From the IMG/VR virus record IMGVR_UViG_3300038548_000188, positions 1 through 45,542 of that record: 45,542 nt of DNA. One strand, written 5' to 3'. The translations under genes and the position numbers were made by a program. The notes under the pieces were generated by a model that was given only the letters and a program-made list of their open reading frames with translations, was not told where the DNA came from and did no database searches. Below, in pieces: positions 23,288 through 30,142 of this stretch (within the stretch, counting starts at the first letter, position 1; each line of letters opens with the position of its first letter). Source of the DNA: a virus.

Positions 23288-23598
23288 TTCGGGGACCCCT
23301 TCCGGGCTTCGTCGATTTCGTCCGCCGGGGCGTTCACTGATTCAAGCTGGCGAATGTAGTCGTCCTGTTCTCGGTTGGTCGCCTTGATCGCTTCGCGTAG
23401 TTCGTCGAGCGATCCGAATATCCCTTCGACGCCGTCCATTGTGACCGAATGGAAAAACGGTTCGCGACGCGATTCCCGTTCCGACGTGACGTAAATCCCC
23501 CGTTCGTCGTTGACCCGGCCTTGCATTACATAGCCGTTCGCGCCGTCCACGAACAACACGGACCGGAACAGAATTTCGTCGGGAAGTTCGTCAATCAT
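23284..23598 (-). CDS. Hypothetical early protein
   Basis: A 104-residue acidic protein, beta-rich at first (LFRSVLFVDGANGYVMQGRV) and helical at the end (REAIKATNREQDDYIRQLES). No motif recognised. Overlaps both neighbours by four bases. Confidence 0.6.
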   Translation of the reverse strand: MIDELPDEILFRSVLFVDGANGYVMQGRVNDERGIYVTSERESRREPFFHSVTMDGVEGIFGSLDELREAIKATNREQDDYIRQLESVNAPADEIDEARKGSPK

Positions 23599-23879
23599 TT
23601 GATCAGCTTCCGGGCGGCCTTGATCAGATATTCGGACCGGCTGTTCAGTTCGACGGGTCCGGCGTCGAAATAGTTGATCCCCTTTTTCAGTTCGTCGATT
23701 TTGGCTTGTAGCTTTTCCTTATCCATTTTAAATCCTTCAATAGTCGTCTGCTGTTCCTTCAAGTCGATCTGCTGTTCCTTCAAGTCGATCATAACCTCAA
23801 CTAAACCTTTGGCTATTTGTTTTTGATAAGGCGGCCATGCTTTGCCAGTAGTTAATATGTCTATCCATTCTTCAATCAT
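23595..23879 (-). CDS. Coiled-coil protein with a seven-residue duplication, AT-rich gene
   Basis: A 94-residue protein whose centre is a coiled coil with IDLKEQQ repeated twice in tandem, a 21-bp DNA duplication at 23748-23789. The first 60 codons are clearly richer in A and T than neighbouring genes (for example MIEEWIDILTTGKAWPPYQK uses many A/T-ending codons), which suggests more recent acquisition. The C-terminal SEYLIKAARKLIK is basic. Function unknown. Confidence 0.6.
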   Translation of the reverse strand: MIEEWIDILTTGKAWPPYQKQIAKGLVEVMIDLKEQQIDLKEQQTTIEGFKMDKEKLQAKIDELKKGINYFDAGPVELNSRSEYLIKAARKLIK

Positions 23880-24216
23880 CGTTCGTCACCAGGTCGGCCT
23901 GAATCGGCGGGCGATCGTTGGGAATGACCTGGCCGTCGCCCTTGAAGGCTTCGACCTGGGGGATCGAATCATGGATCGGGCCGCCGCGCATACATCGATA
24001 AAGCGTTCGCGGACGTCCCCATAGTTTCGACGTGACACAATGGACGCCTTCAAGTTTCCCCAGGGCTTCCAGGAATTCGATTATCCCCTTGACCTTGATC
24101 CGCCCGATCCGGACCTGGCTGGCGACGTGGCGCGCGTTGAAAAATTTGTTCGGGTGTTCCTGGAAATACAGGAAAACGCGGGTTTGTGGATCGTGTTCAG
24201 ATTTCCATTTCCGCAT
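23872..24216 (-). CDS. Winged-helix-like small protein
   Basis: A 114-residue protein: TRVFLYFQEHPNKFFNARHV, then VKGIIEFLEALGKLEGVHCV and a strand pair with RPRTLYRCM, in the order helix, helix, recognition helix, wing. This suggests a DNA-binding transcriptional role. An acidic, Pro-rich C-terminus follows. It overlaps the downstream coiled-coil gene by 8 bases. Confidence 0.55.
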   Translation of the reverse strand: MRKWKSEHDPQTRVFLYFQEHPNKFFNARHVASQVRIGRIKVKGIIEFLEALGKLEGVHCVTSKLWGRPRTLYRCMRGGPIHDSIPQVEAFKGDGQVIPNDRPPIQADLVTNDD

Positions 24217-24219
24217 GAT

Positions 24220-24564
24220 TCAGCCCCCCGTCGATTCGACGTTGGCCGGGGTCCCCAGGTCAGGGCCGTCGAACGGCTTCCACGAATGAAAAGGCTGGCC
24301 GCCAGTGTCGTGTGATGTCCGAACAAACATTCGACCGTAGTTCGTCAGCGCGAAGATCGCGGACGTTTTCGCCGGGGTCGTGATCTGGATAATAAATTCC
24401 GGGCCGCCGCTGGACAGGTCGACCAGTTCCTTCACGCGGTCGGCGCTGAAATAGCGAACCTGTTCGACGCCGTTAAATTTCTTTTCTTCGTCGGGTTCGG
24501 TCGGGATTCCTACGGCGACCCGAAGGTCCAACCAGATTTCGGCGGGTGCGATTCTATCGTTCAT
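24220..24564 (-). CDS. Hypothetical early protein
   Basis: A 114-residue protein beginning MNDRIAPAEIWLDLRVAVGI. It includes EFIIQITTPAKTSAIFALTN and FVRTSHDTGGQPFHSWKPFD, an alpha/beta pattern with no motif I recognise. It lies 15 bases after the neighbouring gene, one of the few spaced junctions in this operon. Confidence 0.55.
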   Translation of the reverse strand: MNDRIAPAEIWLDLRVAVGIPTEPDEEKKFNGVEQVRYFSADRVKELVDLSSGGPEFIIQITTPAKTSAIFALTNYGRMFVRTSHDTGGQPFHSWKPFDGPDLGTPANVESTGG

Positions 24565-24579
24565 GTTGTCGTTTCCTGT

Positions 24580-24882
24580 TCAGTTGATTTTCAGCTTATT
24601 CCCGTCTTCGTCGATTGGCCAACCTTTCGCGTTGTATGCGTTGGGATTCATTCGGCGATCGCCGGGGATGATAAAGCCGTCCAGGCTGGACAGTTGTCCG
24701 CAGCGTCGACAGCGATAATTAAATTTATATTCACGGGTGATCCCGCCGGTCCAATCCATTACCGCGCCAATCACTTCGGTCCCGACCAGCTTCCGCTTAT
24801 GCCGACAAAACGAACGCCGGATTTCCGTGGCCAGCTTTTCGCAGGCGTCGCTGAAATTCTGGAAGGCTTCGACGGTTGTCAT
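24580..24882 (-). CDS. Probable zinc-binding protein (CxH ... CxxC)
   Basis: A 100-residue protein with CRHK (Cys 26, His 28) and CRRC (58-61), a spacing seen in small phage zinc ribbons in which the first knuckle uses Cys and His. The C-terminus is Asn/Asp/Lys-rich (GWPIDEDGNKLKIN). Overlaps the upstream gene by four bases. Confidence 0.6.
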   Translation of the reverse strand: MTTVEAFQNFSDACEKLATEIRRSFCRHKRKLVGTEVIGAVMDWTGGITREYKFNYRCRRCGQLSSLDGFIIPGDRRMNPNAYNAKGWPIDEDGNKLKIN

Positions 24883-25190
24883 TGGTGAAGGGCGGCGTCG
24901 CTGAAATGCGAAGACTTTTCGAAAGCGGAAAGGCTGTCCCAGGTTTTGATCAGCGGCGGGGTTCGGGGTTCATACTTCGCGGCGGGACCAACATCGAACC
25001 GGGCCATTCGGTCCAGGACGCGATCGAACGCGGGTCCATTGTGATCGGGAAGCCGACGACTTCCCCAGGTTGTCGAATTATCGCGCCCGCAGTTCGCGCA
25101 ATGATAGCGAACGTTCGGCGGGTCAATAACGAAGTGAATCGTCCGCGACCCGCAGGCCCCGCACGATTCGAAATAGCGTTCCAGTTCCAT
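24879..25190 (-). CDS. Zinc ribbon protein, Lar-like
   Basis: A 103-residue protein with CGAC at 10-13 and CANC at 31-34 (ESCGACGSRTIHF ... YHCANCGRD). The pattern resembles Lar-type restriction-alleviation zinc ribbons and other phage ribbons, but the C-terminal 65 residues are unlike them. First gene after the early leader with its attenuator-like structure. Ribosome site AGGGG before the ATG. Confidence 0.6.
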   Translation of the reverse strand: MELERYFESCGACGSRTIHFVIDPPNVRYHCANCGRDNSTTWGSRRLPDHNGPAFDRVLDRMARFDVGPAAKYEPRTPPLIKTWDSLSAFEKSSHFSDAALHQ

Positions 25191-25203
25191 CCTTTACCCC
25201 TGC

Positions 25204-25246
25204 AAAATAAAAGCCCTGACCAGGGTCGTCGCTGACCCTCACGGTC
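25204..25246 (-). terminator. Leader with GTGAG hairpin and alternative terminator stem
   Basis: On the minus strand the GTGAG hairpin (GACC-GTGAG-GGTC, 25234-25246) is followed by a stem CCCT-GGTC-AGGG and TTTTATTTT (25204-25212). The 3' arm of the first hairpin (AGGGTC) can instead pair with GACCCT downstream over six bases, so the hairpin and this second stem exclude each other. The arrangement has the form of an attenuator between the regulator gene and the early operon. Confidence 0.5.
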
Positions 25247-25308
25247 GCGATTTGGTTAAACGATTACTGTGATAATCAAAGGTTAATCGACCCGGTCAGG
25301 GAAATCGG

Positions 25309-25533
25309 TCAGGCCGCCCGGACCTGGTTGGAAAATTCTGGATCGTAGATTGTCGCCAGGGTAACGGCCCCTTTATACAGGCAAAACAAAGCGCGGGCAG
25401 TTGGCCGCCGGGGCTGACTGTCCCCGTCTTCGATCCGGTAAAGTGTCGCGCGATCACAACCCGCGATCGCGGCGACCTGGTTCCCCGTTAAACCAGATTC
25501 TTTTCGGGCTTCGCGTAGGGTTAAAGTTCCCAT
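25309..25533 (-). CDS. Cro/XRE-family regulator
   Basis: A 74-residue protein with a complete helix-turn-helix: LREARKESGLTGNQVAAIAG followed by CDRATLYRIEDGDSQPRRPT. This is a single-domain Cro-like protein, too short for a CI repressor with cleavage domain. It probably binds the divergent control region just upstream (25534-25716) and sets the balance between the two arms. First gene of the leftward transcript. Ribosome site AGAGGA. Confidence 0.8.
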   Translation of the reverse strand: MGTLTLREARKESGLTGNQVAAIAGCDRATLYRIEDGDSQPRRPTARALFCLYKGAVTLATIYDPEFSNQVRAA

Positions 25534-25716
25534 TCGCTATTGTTCCTCTCGTTGTTGCGTGGTCGTTTCAGGCGTCGACGGTAGCAAAAAATGCGACATA
25601 AGTCTAATATATCCCTATATATAGTGATATATGCCTGAAACCCTGGAAAAATCCCGGTGAAATGTCGCGTTATCTGCTACAGTTGAACGTAGTTCAACCA
25701 CAAAGGAAACGAAAAA
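25534..25716. promoter_or_regulatory. Divergent control region between the two arms
   Basis: A 183-base non-coding region with an AT-rich core (25605-25632, containing CTATATATAG and TATAT repeats) able to hold -10 sequences on both strands. Two inverted-repeat pairs interleave across it: TTTCAGGC (25566-25573) with GCCTGAAA (25633-25640), and GCGACAT (25593-25599) with ATGTCGC (25662-25668). A separate palindrome GTTGAAC-GTA-GTTCAAC lies at 25682-25698, just before the rightward gene. These are likely operators for the Cro-like protein or other factors. Confidence 0.6.
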
Positions 25717-25959
25717 ATGAAAGATTTAAGCAATTTAAACAACTGGACAAAAAACGCTTTAGCGCGGGTCATCCTCCAGGCGCTACTTAATGCGGATAAA
25801 TCACTTCCTGCTGACCATTTTCGCGTTAAACGAATGGTCAACGCAAACAAAAAAACCGTACTCGTCAACAGTTGCCAACACGCAATTAATCAGATTGATC
25901 GCAACATGACACACCGCGCTTATTGCCTCGCAACCGTACCACAACCGCATCTAAACTAG
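25717..25959 (+). CDS. First rightward gene, hypothetical basic protein
   Basis: An 80-residue protein, MKDLSNLNNWTKNALARVIL, with a ribosome site AGGAAA in a leader (AGGAAACGAAAAA) that is repeated before the next three genes. The protein is basic (FRVKRMVNANKKT) and its gene is more AT-rich than average. Being first behind the rightward promoter, it is likely an early host-interaction protein; function unknown. Confidence 0.65.
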   Translation: MKDLSNLNNWTKNALARVILQALLNADKSLPADHFRVKRMVNANKKTVLVNSCQHAINQIDRNMTHRAYCLATVPQPHLN

Positions 25960-26027
25960 TTGATTACCGCCAAGCCAAGCCAGGGACGGCGCGGCTTGCC
26001 AGTATCAACAACTGAGGAAACGAAAAA

Positions 26028-26423
26028 ATGAAAGAAAAAACGACCCAACAGATCATCGACAACGCCGACAAATTGCTGGCCAGGCTCGATATCAACAACG
26101 ACTTCCAGGTCGTTCACGTCCAGGACTTGAACCAGCGCGAACGTCGCGGCCTTCGCGCCGTCGTCCGATTTGTCCGCAACCGCGAAGCATATAACGGCGT
26201 CACTTCGGTCCGCTTTGAAATGACCCGCTGCGATTATTTTGTCGCGGTCACTTTGAAAACCCGCCGTTCGGATTGTGGTTCGTATTCGCCCCGCGCGCTT
26301 ATGTGCGACAACCGGATCGTGTTCTATATCGGGCCGCGCGGCGGCCTGACAATCAAGTCCGCCGAATGTGGATTCGGCGACAACTCGAAAGCGCATTTCA
26401 AAACAATGCTGCGCTGCAAGTAA
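26028..26423 (+). CDS. Hypothetical rightward protein
   Basis: A 131-residue protein beginning MKEKTTQQIIDNADKLLARL, helical at first then beta-rich (SVRFEMTRCDYFVAVTLKTR). Preceded by CAACTGAGGAAACGAAAAA, closely matching the leaders of neighbouring genes. Unrecognised family. Confidence 0.65.
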   Translation: MKEKTTQQIIDNADKLLARLDINNDFQVVHVQDLNQRERRGLRAVVRFVRNREAYNGVTSVRFEMTRCDYFVAVTLKTRRSDCGSYSPRALMCDNRIVFYIGPRGGLTIKSAECGFGDNSKAHFKTMLRCK

Positions 26424-26452
26424 CCCCACCAATCACAACAGGAAACGAAATT

Positions 26453-26821
26453 ATGAAATCATCAAAAGCAAAAGCAATATTAGCGAAGGCCGATTCGCGC
26501 CTGATCCAGATCGGCGACGATTTGTTTCTGGCCGTCGGCGCGGATTCCGTCCGCAAGCTGGACGCGAAAGCGAAAGCCGCCATGAAACGCGGGGCGACCG
26601 TTGTCTGGCCGACCGGGTTGAAGCAATGGCAAACGATCGAACCGATCATCAAGGGCGACGACACCCGCGAAGCGAATCCGCTGACCGGATCGGCGCGGTT
26701 CGTTTGGACCGCCGACGGCGATAGCGTCGTTTGTCAAACCTTCGATAATTTCCTGACGAAGGCCGGGAAGCATTCGAAAGTTTTGACCGGGTCAACGACT
26801 CGCAAATTCGAAAACGTTTAA
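26453..26821 (+). CDS. Hypothetical rightward protein
   Basis: The start is the ATG at 26453, behind AGGAAACGAAATT, giving 122 residues (MKSSKAKAILAKADSRLIQI). It has a helical N-terminus, a Lys/Ala-rich segment (KLDAKAKAAMKRGATVVWPT) and a beta-rich C-terminus. No family recognised. The in-frame extension to 26273 would overlap the preceding gene and is discarded. Confidence 0.65.
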   Translation: MKSSKAKAILAKADSRLIQIGDDLFLAVGADSVRKLDAKAKAAMKRGATVVWPTGLKQWQTIEPIIKGDDTREANPLTGSARFVWTADGDSVVCQTFDNFLTKAGKHSKVLTGSTTRKFENV

Positions 26822-26840
26822 CAACTGAGGAAACGAAACT

Positions 26841-27560
26841 ATGAAAACTCATAACTTCAAAACATCGGCGCAAGCCTATAACGAGACAATGACCAGCGAC
26901 GAAATCGCTGTCGGCGACATTCTGATAATCAAAAGCGAACAGATCGTCGGGCTGGCGGATGCGTGGCCGATTGCGGTCACTGTCGAACATGGCGAATTAC
27001 ACCAGGTCGCCGACGGGAAAAACCTGGTCGATTGTGATTTCGATTTCACGGTCGAACAGATCGAAACCGCCAAACAGATCGCCCGCGATCTAGGCTTCGG
27101 GATTCACGGCGTCAACGACATCGTGATCCCCCCGAAGCCCGAATCGTTCGAAACACGAAACGAAAATACAGATATCGAAATCGAAGATATCACTTTAATC
27201 GGGGACGCCGACATTTCGGTCCCCCGCGTCCTGGAATCGATCACTATGGAAGACGCCCAGCCCCGGCTGACCGACGACCGGATCGAAGCGATTAAGGAAA
27301 AATATTCCGGACAATTCAAGCGCGCCGTGTTCGTCGCCGTGGTCTTAAAGACCGCGACGCCGAAAGGCGGGATCGGCCTGGGGATTGCGATCGAACACGA
27401 TCGCGGATACTGGCCGGTTCCTGGCTACTGGTATGAAGCCAACGATTTCAGCGTGGCGTCCAGTTACGCGGACGAATTGAGCCTGGAAGTATTCGGGATC
27501 AATGCCGACGACGCGATGACGGTCATCGCTTCGACCATGAAACACGGGGGCCAATTATGA
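26841..27560 (+). CDS. Hypothetical rightward protein
   Basis: A 239-residue acidic protein, the largest in the right arm, with leader CAACTGAGGAAACGAAACT. It shows a beta-rich first half (SDEIAVGDILIIKSEQIVGL), a helical centre (VEQIETAKQIARDLG) and an aromatic segment (DRGYWPVPGYWYEANDF). No catalytic motif recognised. Confidence 0.65.
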   Translation: MKTHNFKTSAQAYNETMTSDEIAVGDILIIKSEQIVGLADAWPIAVTVEHGELHQVADGKNLVDCDFDFTVEQIETAKQIARDLGFGIHGVNDIVIPPKPESFETRNENTDIEIEDITLIGDADISVPRVLESITMEDAQPRLTDDRIEAIKEKYSGQFKRAVFVAVVLKTATPKGGIGLGIAIEHDRGYWPVPGYWYEANDFSVASSYADELSLEVFGINADDAMTVIASTMKHGGQL

Positions 27561-27901
27561 ACGCCAACGATTTCCGAAATCTGCAGGTCGGCGACCGGAT
27601 TGAATTCCGCGCCGTGACCCGCAACAACGCCCGGAAGGCGATCCGTAAAATCACGGGGTTCCCGACAAATTACGACTATGACAAAGTCATCGACGGGAAA
27701 TTCCCGCGATCGTCGACGTTCGTCCTGGTCCGCTTCGAAGGTTCGGGGAACTTCTATGTCCGCCGGACGGAAATCATTCGGGTCGCTTGCCCGGACGAAA
27801 TCGATCGCCGTCAGCGCGAACAGATCGTCGCGAACCAGCAACGGGACCAGGGGGTCGCCCTGGCCCGCTGGCGTTCGGGTATGCGTCGGGGGGGTGCATG
27901 A
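27557..27901 (+). CDS. Small basic protein with a beta-barrel-like centre
   Basis: A 114-residue basic protein: LQVGDRIEFRAVTRNNARKA, then FVLVRFEGSGNFYVRRTEII and a helical tail (DRRQREQIVANQQRDQ). The short strands suggest an SH3-like barrel, possibly nucleic-acid binding, but this is inference. Overlaps the gene before it by four bases. Confidence 0.6.
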   Translation: MNANDFRNLQVGDRIEFRAVTRNNARKAIRKITGFPTNYDYDKVIDGKFPRSSTFVLVRFEGSGNFYVRRTEIIRVACPDEIDRRQREQIVANQQRDQGVALARWRSGMRRGGA

Positions 27902-28131
27902 TGACCATATCAGCCGAAGACCGTATCAGGGCCGCCAGGTCCGCAGCGGAAGCGAAAGCCTGGAAGGCGCTGGCCGGATACAAGTTCGAAATGTTCGGAT
28001 ATTGGGCGTCGTCCTGGGTGAAATATAACCAGCTTATGATCGGCGGCGAAAAGTTGCCGAACCCTTTCCGCTGCGCGGTCGCAATGGCCCGCGTCATTCT
28101 GGAATCGCGCGAAAGCGAAGGGGGTGAATAA
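27898..28131 (+). CDS. Small hypothetical protein
   Basis: A 77-residue protein starting MMTISAEDRIRAARSAAEAK at the ATGATGA junction (either ATG could be used). Helical, with EMFGYWASSWVKYNQLMIGG in the centre. Longer in-frame starts lie in the preceding gene. Unrecognised. Confidence 0.6.
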   Translation: MMTISAEDRIRAARSAAEAKAWKALAGYKFEMFGYWASSWVKYNQLMIGGEKLPNPFRCAVAMARVILESRESEGGE

Positions 28132-28349
28132 TGTCGCATCCATGCCCTTTTAAAGTGTTCAAGCGAATCCGGGGCGATAGCCGGAAGCATATGATCGCCC
28201 GCTTCGCCGAACTTGCCGACGCCGTGAACTGGGCGATCGAATGTTCGTCCGGTCGTTTCGGTTGGTCTGGCGGAAACCAGGTCCAGGTTATTGTCTACGG
28301 TTCGGACGGTCGGGTTTCTGCGCGGTTCAAGCGGGGGATTCGACAATGA
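28131..28349 (+). CDS. Small hypothetical protein
   Basis: A 72-residue basic protein, MSHPCPFKVFKRIRGDSRKH, with a beta-alpha-beta-like layout (AELADAVNWAIECSSG, then QVQVIVYGSDGRVSARF). Starts on the last base of the previous stop. Unrecognised. Confidence 0.6.
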   Translation: MSHPCPFKVFKRIRGDSRKHMIARFAELADAVNWAIECSSGRFGWSGGNQVQVIVYGSDGRVSARFKRGIRQ

Positions 28350-28522
28350 AATCGATCATTACCTGGTTGACCTGTTTTTTCTACTCTCACGACTGGACGT
28401 CGAACGCCGCCCAGGACATTCCCCCAACGCCGTCGGAAATCAACCAGGGCGTCGCGGGCTTCAAACATTACGCGCGCATGTACTGTTTAAGGTGCGGGCA
28501 TTACTACAGGGGAAACCTATGA
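28346..28522 (+). CDS. DUF1660-like zinc-binding peptide
   Basis: A 58-residue protein starting at the ATGA overlap: MKSIITWLTCFFYSHDWTSN and ending RMYCLRCGHYYRG. The C-x4-H-D-W ... C-x2-C-G arrangement is that of small phage proteins like DUF1660, with one zinc site formed by Cys 10, His 15 and the CxxC pair. Confidence 0.6.
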   Translation: MKSIITWLTCFFYSHDWTSNAAQDIPPTPSEINQGVAGFKHYARMYCLRCGHYYRGNL

Positions 28523-28758
28523 AAACGAACGTTCCGATCGAACTACGCCCGGATCAGTTGTCGCATATCGCGAACCTGATCGACCGGAAGCAAAACAAGC
28601 GGACAGCGACACGGGCAGAAATCATCGCCCTGACGCGGTCCTTTTTTCATGCCCTGCTAGAACGCAACGTCGGCGAAACTACACGCCCAGGCCCCCAGGG
28701 GGCCGACGATGTCATTCACGATATCAACGCCGGGGCCTGGTCCTTTATTGGAGAATAG
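28519..28758 (+). CDS. Small helical protein
   Basis: A 79-residue protein, MKTNVPIELRPDQLSHIANL, overlapping the previous gene by four bases (ATGA). The first strand-like segment followed by two helices (RATRAEIIALTRSFFHALL-type pattern) is compatible with a ribbon-helix-helix fold, though too weak to assert. Acidic C-terminus. Confidence 0.55.
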   Translation: MKTNVPIELRPDQLSHIANLIDRKQNKRTATRAEIIALTRSFFHALLERNVGETTRPGPQGADDVIHDINAGAWSFIGE

Positions 28759-28761
28759 AAA

Positions 28762-29124
28762 ATGGGAAAATCAAAAATACCGTTATCGAAAAAACTGTCG
28801 TTAGAAATGATCACCAACGACGAAGTCAGTCGGGTCGCTTCGGCGACGTGTTCGAATATGGATCGGGTCCTGGGCGGAATGAAAACCCTGGACGGCGGAC
28901 GCTTCCCGATCCTGACCGACGTCGAACGTCAACGCGCCTACGTCGATAGTTCCCTGGACCGCTGTCGGCGTTGCGGCGATCCTGTCGTTTACCTGGTGTC
29001 GGTCGGCATGGCGTCGCTTTGCAATGATTGCGAAAAATACCTTCGCCTGATCGACGGGGGACTGATGTGGTTCATCGATATAATCAACAGGCTGGATAAC
29101 CCGCCGGACGGGGGGGCCGGTTGA
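28762..29124 (+). CDS. Zinc ribbon protein
   Basis: A 120-residue protein with CRRCG (68-71) and CNDC (87-90) in a compact ribbon, followed by a hydrophobic helix (LRLIDGGLMWFIDIINRL). The N-terminus is basic (MGKSKIPLSKKLSLEM). Function unknown; possibly an adaptor for a host factor. Confidence 0.6.
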   Translation: MGKSKIPLSKKLSLEMITNDEVSRVASATCSNMDRVLGGMKTLDGGRFPILTDVERQRAYVDSSLDRCRRCGDPVVYLVSVGMASLCNDCEKYLRLIDGGLMWFIDIINRLDNPPDGGAG

Positions 29125-29324
29125 AGGACTTCCCGCGCCCCTGGATTCGCGTGTTCGAATCTTCGGGCCGGGGTCCGATCGCCCTGGTCATTTGTGAAAT
29201 GTGCAACTGGCAATATAAACCCAGGACCCGGAACGGGATCGCCCGCGCTATTCGCTTACATTGGAATTGTGGTTTCGATCCTGGTCCGTCCCATACGAAA
29301 ACCCCAAAATACTTGACGCGATAA
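29121..29324 (+). CDS. Small C2HC finger-like protein
   Basis: A 67-residue basic protein with TTG start at 29121 following a G-rich ribosome site. It contains CEMC, a basic helix (RTRNGIARAIRLHWNC) and His and Cys 18-21 residues later, the order of a C2HC zinc finger. It is the last gene before the rightward terminator. Confidence 0.55.
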   Translation: MKDFPRPWIRVFESSGRGPIALVICEMCNWQYKPRTRNGIARAIRLHWNCGFDPGPSHTKTPKYLTR

Positions 29325-29345
29325 TCGCGACCCTGTAAAAAGAAA

Positions 29346-29380
29346 AGCCCCGGCGAACTCCGGTTCGTCAGGGCTTTTTT
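29346..29380. terminator. Bidirectional rho-independent terminator
   Basis: AGCCC ... GGGCT with an inner stem CGAAC/GTTCG and loop TCCG, followed by TTTTTT on the plus strand. On the minus strand the same stem is followed by TTTTCTTTTT. It begins 21 bases past the stop at 29324 and closes the first rightward gene group. Confidence 0.85.
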
Positions 29381-29381
29381 A

Positions 29382-29675
29382 GTGGTGGACTACTTTGCAG
29401 GGTATCACCAGGACGAAATCATCGCACGAAAAAACCTTCCCTGCAAACAAATCCAACCGATCCGGTTATCCGTTCCGGTAATAAAACGGCGTCCAGGGGC
29501 TTCGATTTTGAAGCCGGGGGGGACGAAATACTTCCGGGCCGGTAATGTGACCAAAGGCGATGGACGCGGTCTAGTCATAACAAACTGGTTTAGCTTTACC
29601 ACGTCAGGGGGTAGGGGGCCAGTTTGTTCCCAGGCTCTAAACACGATCTAGAAAGTAAATATTATTAATAACCAA
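29382..29675. other. Non-coding stretch with a 10-bp inverted repeat
   Basis: About 290 bases without a convincing gene. It contains a perfect inverted repeat AACAAACTGG (29579-29588) and CCAGTTTGTT (29619-29628) around a 30-base loop with G-rich runs, and a short AT-rich segment (29654-29676, GTAAATATTATTAATAACC). Open frames of about 80-90 codons exist on both strands but lack ribosome sites. It may hold a structured RNA, a promoter for the next gene group, or an origin. Confidence 0.4.
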
Positions 29676-29912
29676 ATGGTGAATCAAATGGTAATCGAAC
29701 AAATGCGGGAACGGATTCTGGAAGCGAAGGCGAACGGATTCGACGAAGCTATTTTTGTAGGTCGGAACCAGGGGGCGACAATCGAGTTTGAATCGAACCG
29801 AATCGAGTCAGGCATTTACCACGCGAAGGACGTCGACGGGTTCAACCGGGCCGAATTCGAAGGGCTGCCTGTTTACCTGGTCAACGCCGACAACTATTTC
29901 AGGGTGGCATAA
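29676..29912 (+). CDS. Small acidic protein
   Basis: A 78-residue protein, MVNQMVIEQMRERILEAKAN, helical at first and then beta-rich (FDEAIFVGRNQGATIEFESN). The second ATG (29688) is an alternative; neither has a strong ribosome site, in keeping with a possible leaderless or weakly translated message. Unrecognised. Confidence 0.55.
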   Translation: MVNQMVIEQMRERILEAKANGFDEAIFVGRNQGATIEFESNRIESGIYHAKDVDGFNRAEFEGLPVYLVNADNYFRVA

Positions 29913-30142
29913 TGGCGACTAAATTAATCTACCTGGTCGAATGGTCCGACTTTGACGATCACGCGGTCGAGGCCGCTTTCACAAACGAAGGCGCTGCCAA
30001 CCTGGTCGCGTTTACGTTGAACCAACGGAAGCGCAACCATTCAAGGGACAAACGGGTTCCCGTTCACGACTATTCCGTCGAACCTTATCAGCTGTTCGAA
30101 TCAACCGATGAATTTTTGGAGTGGGAAAAAAATGACAACTAA
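29912..30142 (+). CDS. Small hypothetical protein
   Basis: A 76-residue protein starting at a TAATG overlap: MATKLIYLVEWSDFDDHAVE. Strand-helix-helix with acidic C-terminus. Similar proteins, unnamed, are typical of phage early regions. Confidence 0.6.
   Translation: MATKLIYLVEWSDFDDHAVEAAFTNEGAANLVAFTLNQRKRNHSRDKRVPVHDYSVEPYQLFESTDEFLEWEKNDN

Noticed and set aside
29382-29651. Two overlapping frames (89 codons plus strand, 79 codons minus strand) after the terminator
   Set aside because: Neither has a ribosome site, the plus frame begins inside the terminator tail, and codon use does not favour either; kept as a non-coding stretch.
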